Assembly (NCBI RefSeq): GCF_027587025.1
Contig: NZ_JAPPTI010000002.1
Coordinates: forward strand, 310,001-374,000
Length of the DNA stretch: 64,000 nt
Direction: 5' to 3'
From: Vibrio sp. LaRot3
GTDB taxonomy: Bacteria > Pseudomonadota > Gammaproteobacteria > Enterobacterales > Vibrionaceae
The notes under the pieces are model-generated. The model was given only the letters and a program-made list of their open reading frames with translations. It was not told the DNA's origin and made no database searches. Of the stretch, positions 63,703 through 64,000 are shown in pieces; positions within the stretch are counted from its first letter, which is position 1, and every line of letters starts with the position of its first letter. The position numbers were made by a program, and so were the translations under genes.

Positions 63703-64000
63703 ATGATTAAAAAACTGATGCGCGCTCCGATAATTGATTGGCCCAACAAGTTTGAGCGCAAGCTGCAAGTCACTCAAAACCAGCAGTTAAAGGAATACTA
63801 TGGAGAACCATTGCCCGATACCGAAACCCCGCTCGACGAGGTGTTGTTTCTGGCGATTGATTTCGAAACAACAGGTTTAAACGCTGTAGATGATGACATC
63901 ATTACCATCGGCACTGTGCCGTTTGATTTGAATCGAATCTATATGAGCCAAGCCAAACACTGGACAGTACGACCTCGTAAACAACTGGAAGAAGAATCTG
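63703..64000 (+). CDS. DnaQ-like 3'-5' exonuclease, C-terminus cut by window edge
   Basis: The first 99 residues of an exonuclease of the DNA polymerase III epsilon (RNase T/DnaQ) superfamily. After a 45-residue lead (MIKKLMRAPIIDWPNKFERK), the Exo I motif FLAIDFETTGLNAVDDDIIT is seen, with the metal-binding Asp and Glu. It starts 7 nt after the CBS/DUF294 gene, so the two are co-transcribed. Not the replicative epsilon subunit, because its N-terminus and context differ. The remaining Exo II/III motifs lie beyond the window. Confidence 0.9.
   Translation, partial: MIKKLMRAPIIDWPNKFERKLQVTQNQQLKEYYGEPLPDTETPLDEVLFLAIDFETTGLNAVDDDIITIGTVPFDLNRIYMSQAKHWTVRPRKQLEEES

Overview
The window reads as one continuous stretch of a Vibrio genome, most likely chromosome II of a Harveyi-clade species (parahaemolyticus/alginolyticus/harveyi group). 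The evidence is an adjacent luxP-luxQ pair for autoinducer-2, a phaB-phaA-phaP-phaC cluster, a peptide deformylase gene standing apart from fmt, torS/torT, a fruRBKA locus, two chemoreceptors and a multi-RND efflux style. The species and replicon assignments are inference; no replication gene, rRNA, tRNA, integron, transposase, prophage or CRISPR array was seen. Coding density, base use and gene spacing are even throughout, so nothing looks like a recent island.

Layout. 1-3.2 kb: the N-terminal part of modA, cobQ, and two small exported proteins. 3.4-5.3 kb: a Cache-type chemoreceptor. 5.4-10.4 kb: the fructose PTS locus, fruR diverging from fruBKA, with three near-perfect Cra/FruR operators. 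10.5-13.8 kb: a small periplasmic protein, glgC and a YqhD-like aldehyde reductase. 13.9-18.3 kb: a TorS-type five-module kinase diverging from torT, with methylglyoxal synthase 9 nt behind torT. 18.4-24.1 kb: helicase IV, a YccS-type membrane protein and a PilZ protein. 24.1-27.7 kb: luxPQ, whose cistrons overlap as TGATG. 27.9-36.4 kb: mostly small housekeeping or unknown genes (GIY-YIG, yceH, yeeX, an OmpA-like lipoprotein, a DsbA-like lipoprotein with an FKBP isomerase, a retropepsin-like lipoprotein, an aromatic aminotransferase, a GNAT and a phosphoribosyltransferase).

36.5-39.5 kb: nrdDG, with a tandem pair of NrdR boxes and a perfect FNR box upstream. 39.5-43.3 kb: an exported EEP nuclease, then a probable persulfide-response locus (a two-cysteine ArsR repressor, two half-size YeeE/YedE sulfur transporters and, divergently, a CoA-disulfide-reductase/rhodanese fusion). 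43.4-45.2 kb: def, a lipoprotein and a membrane-anchored protein with a metzincin-spaced zinc motif. 45.4-49.6 kb: the polyhydroxybutyrate operon, with a terminator between phaP and phaC. 50.2-56.3 kb: an RND pump with two adaptors and a divergent TetR regulator. 56.3-58.4 kb: a DEAD-box helicase, acpH and a 36-residue ORF with a strong Shine-Dalgarno site behind a possible leader-peptide/terminator. 58.7-64 kb: a TyrP-type permease with TyrR-like boxes, a second chemoreceptor, a cNMP/CBS/DUF294 protein and the start of a DnaQ-like exonuclease.

No wholly new multi-gene system stands out. The most useful leads are the persulfide locus, the torT-mgsA linkage, the unusual zinc-motif protein, the hidden small ORFs, and several operator sites that can be read directly.
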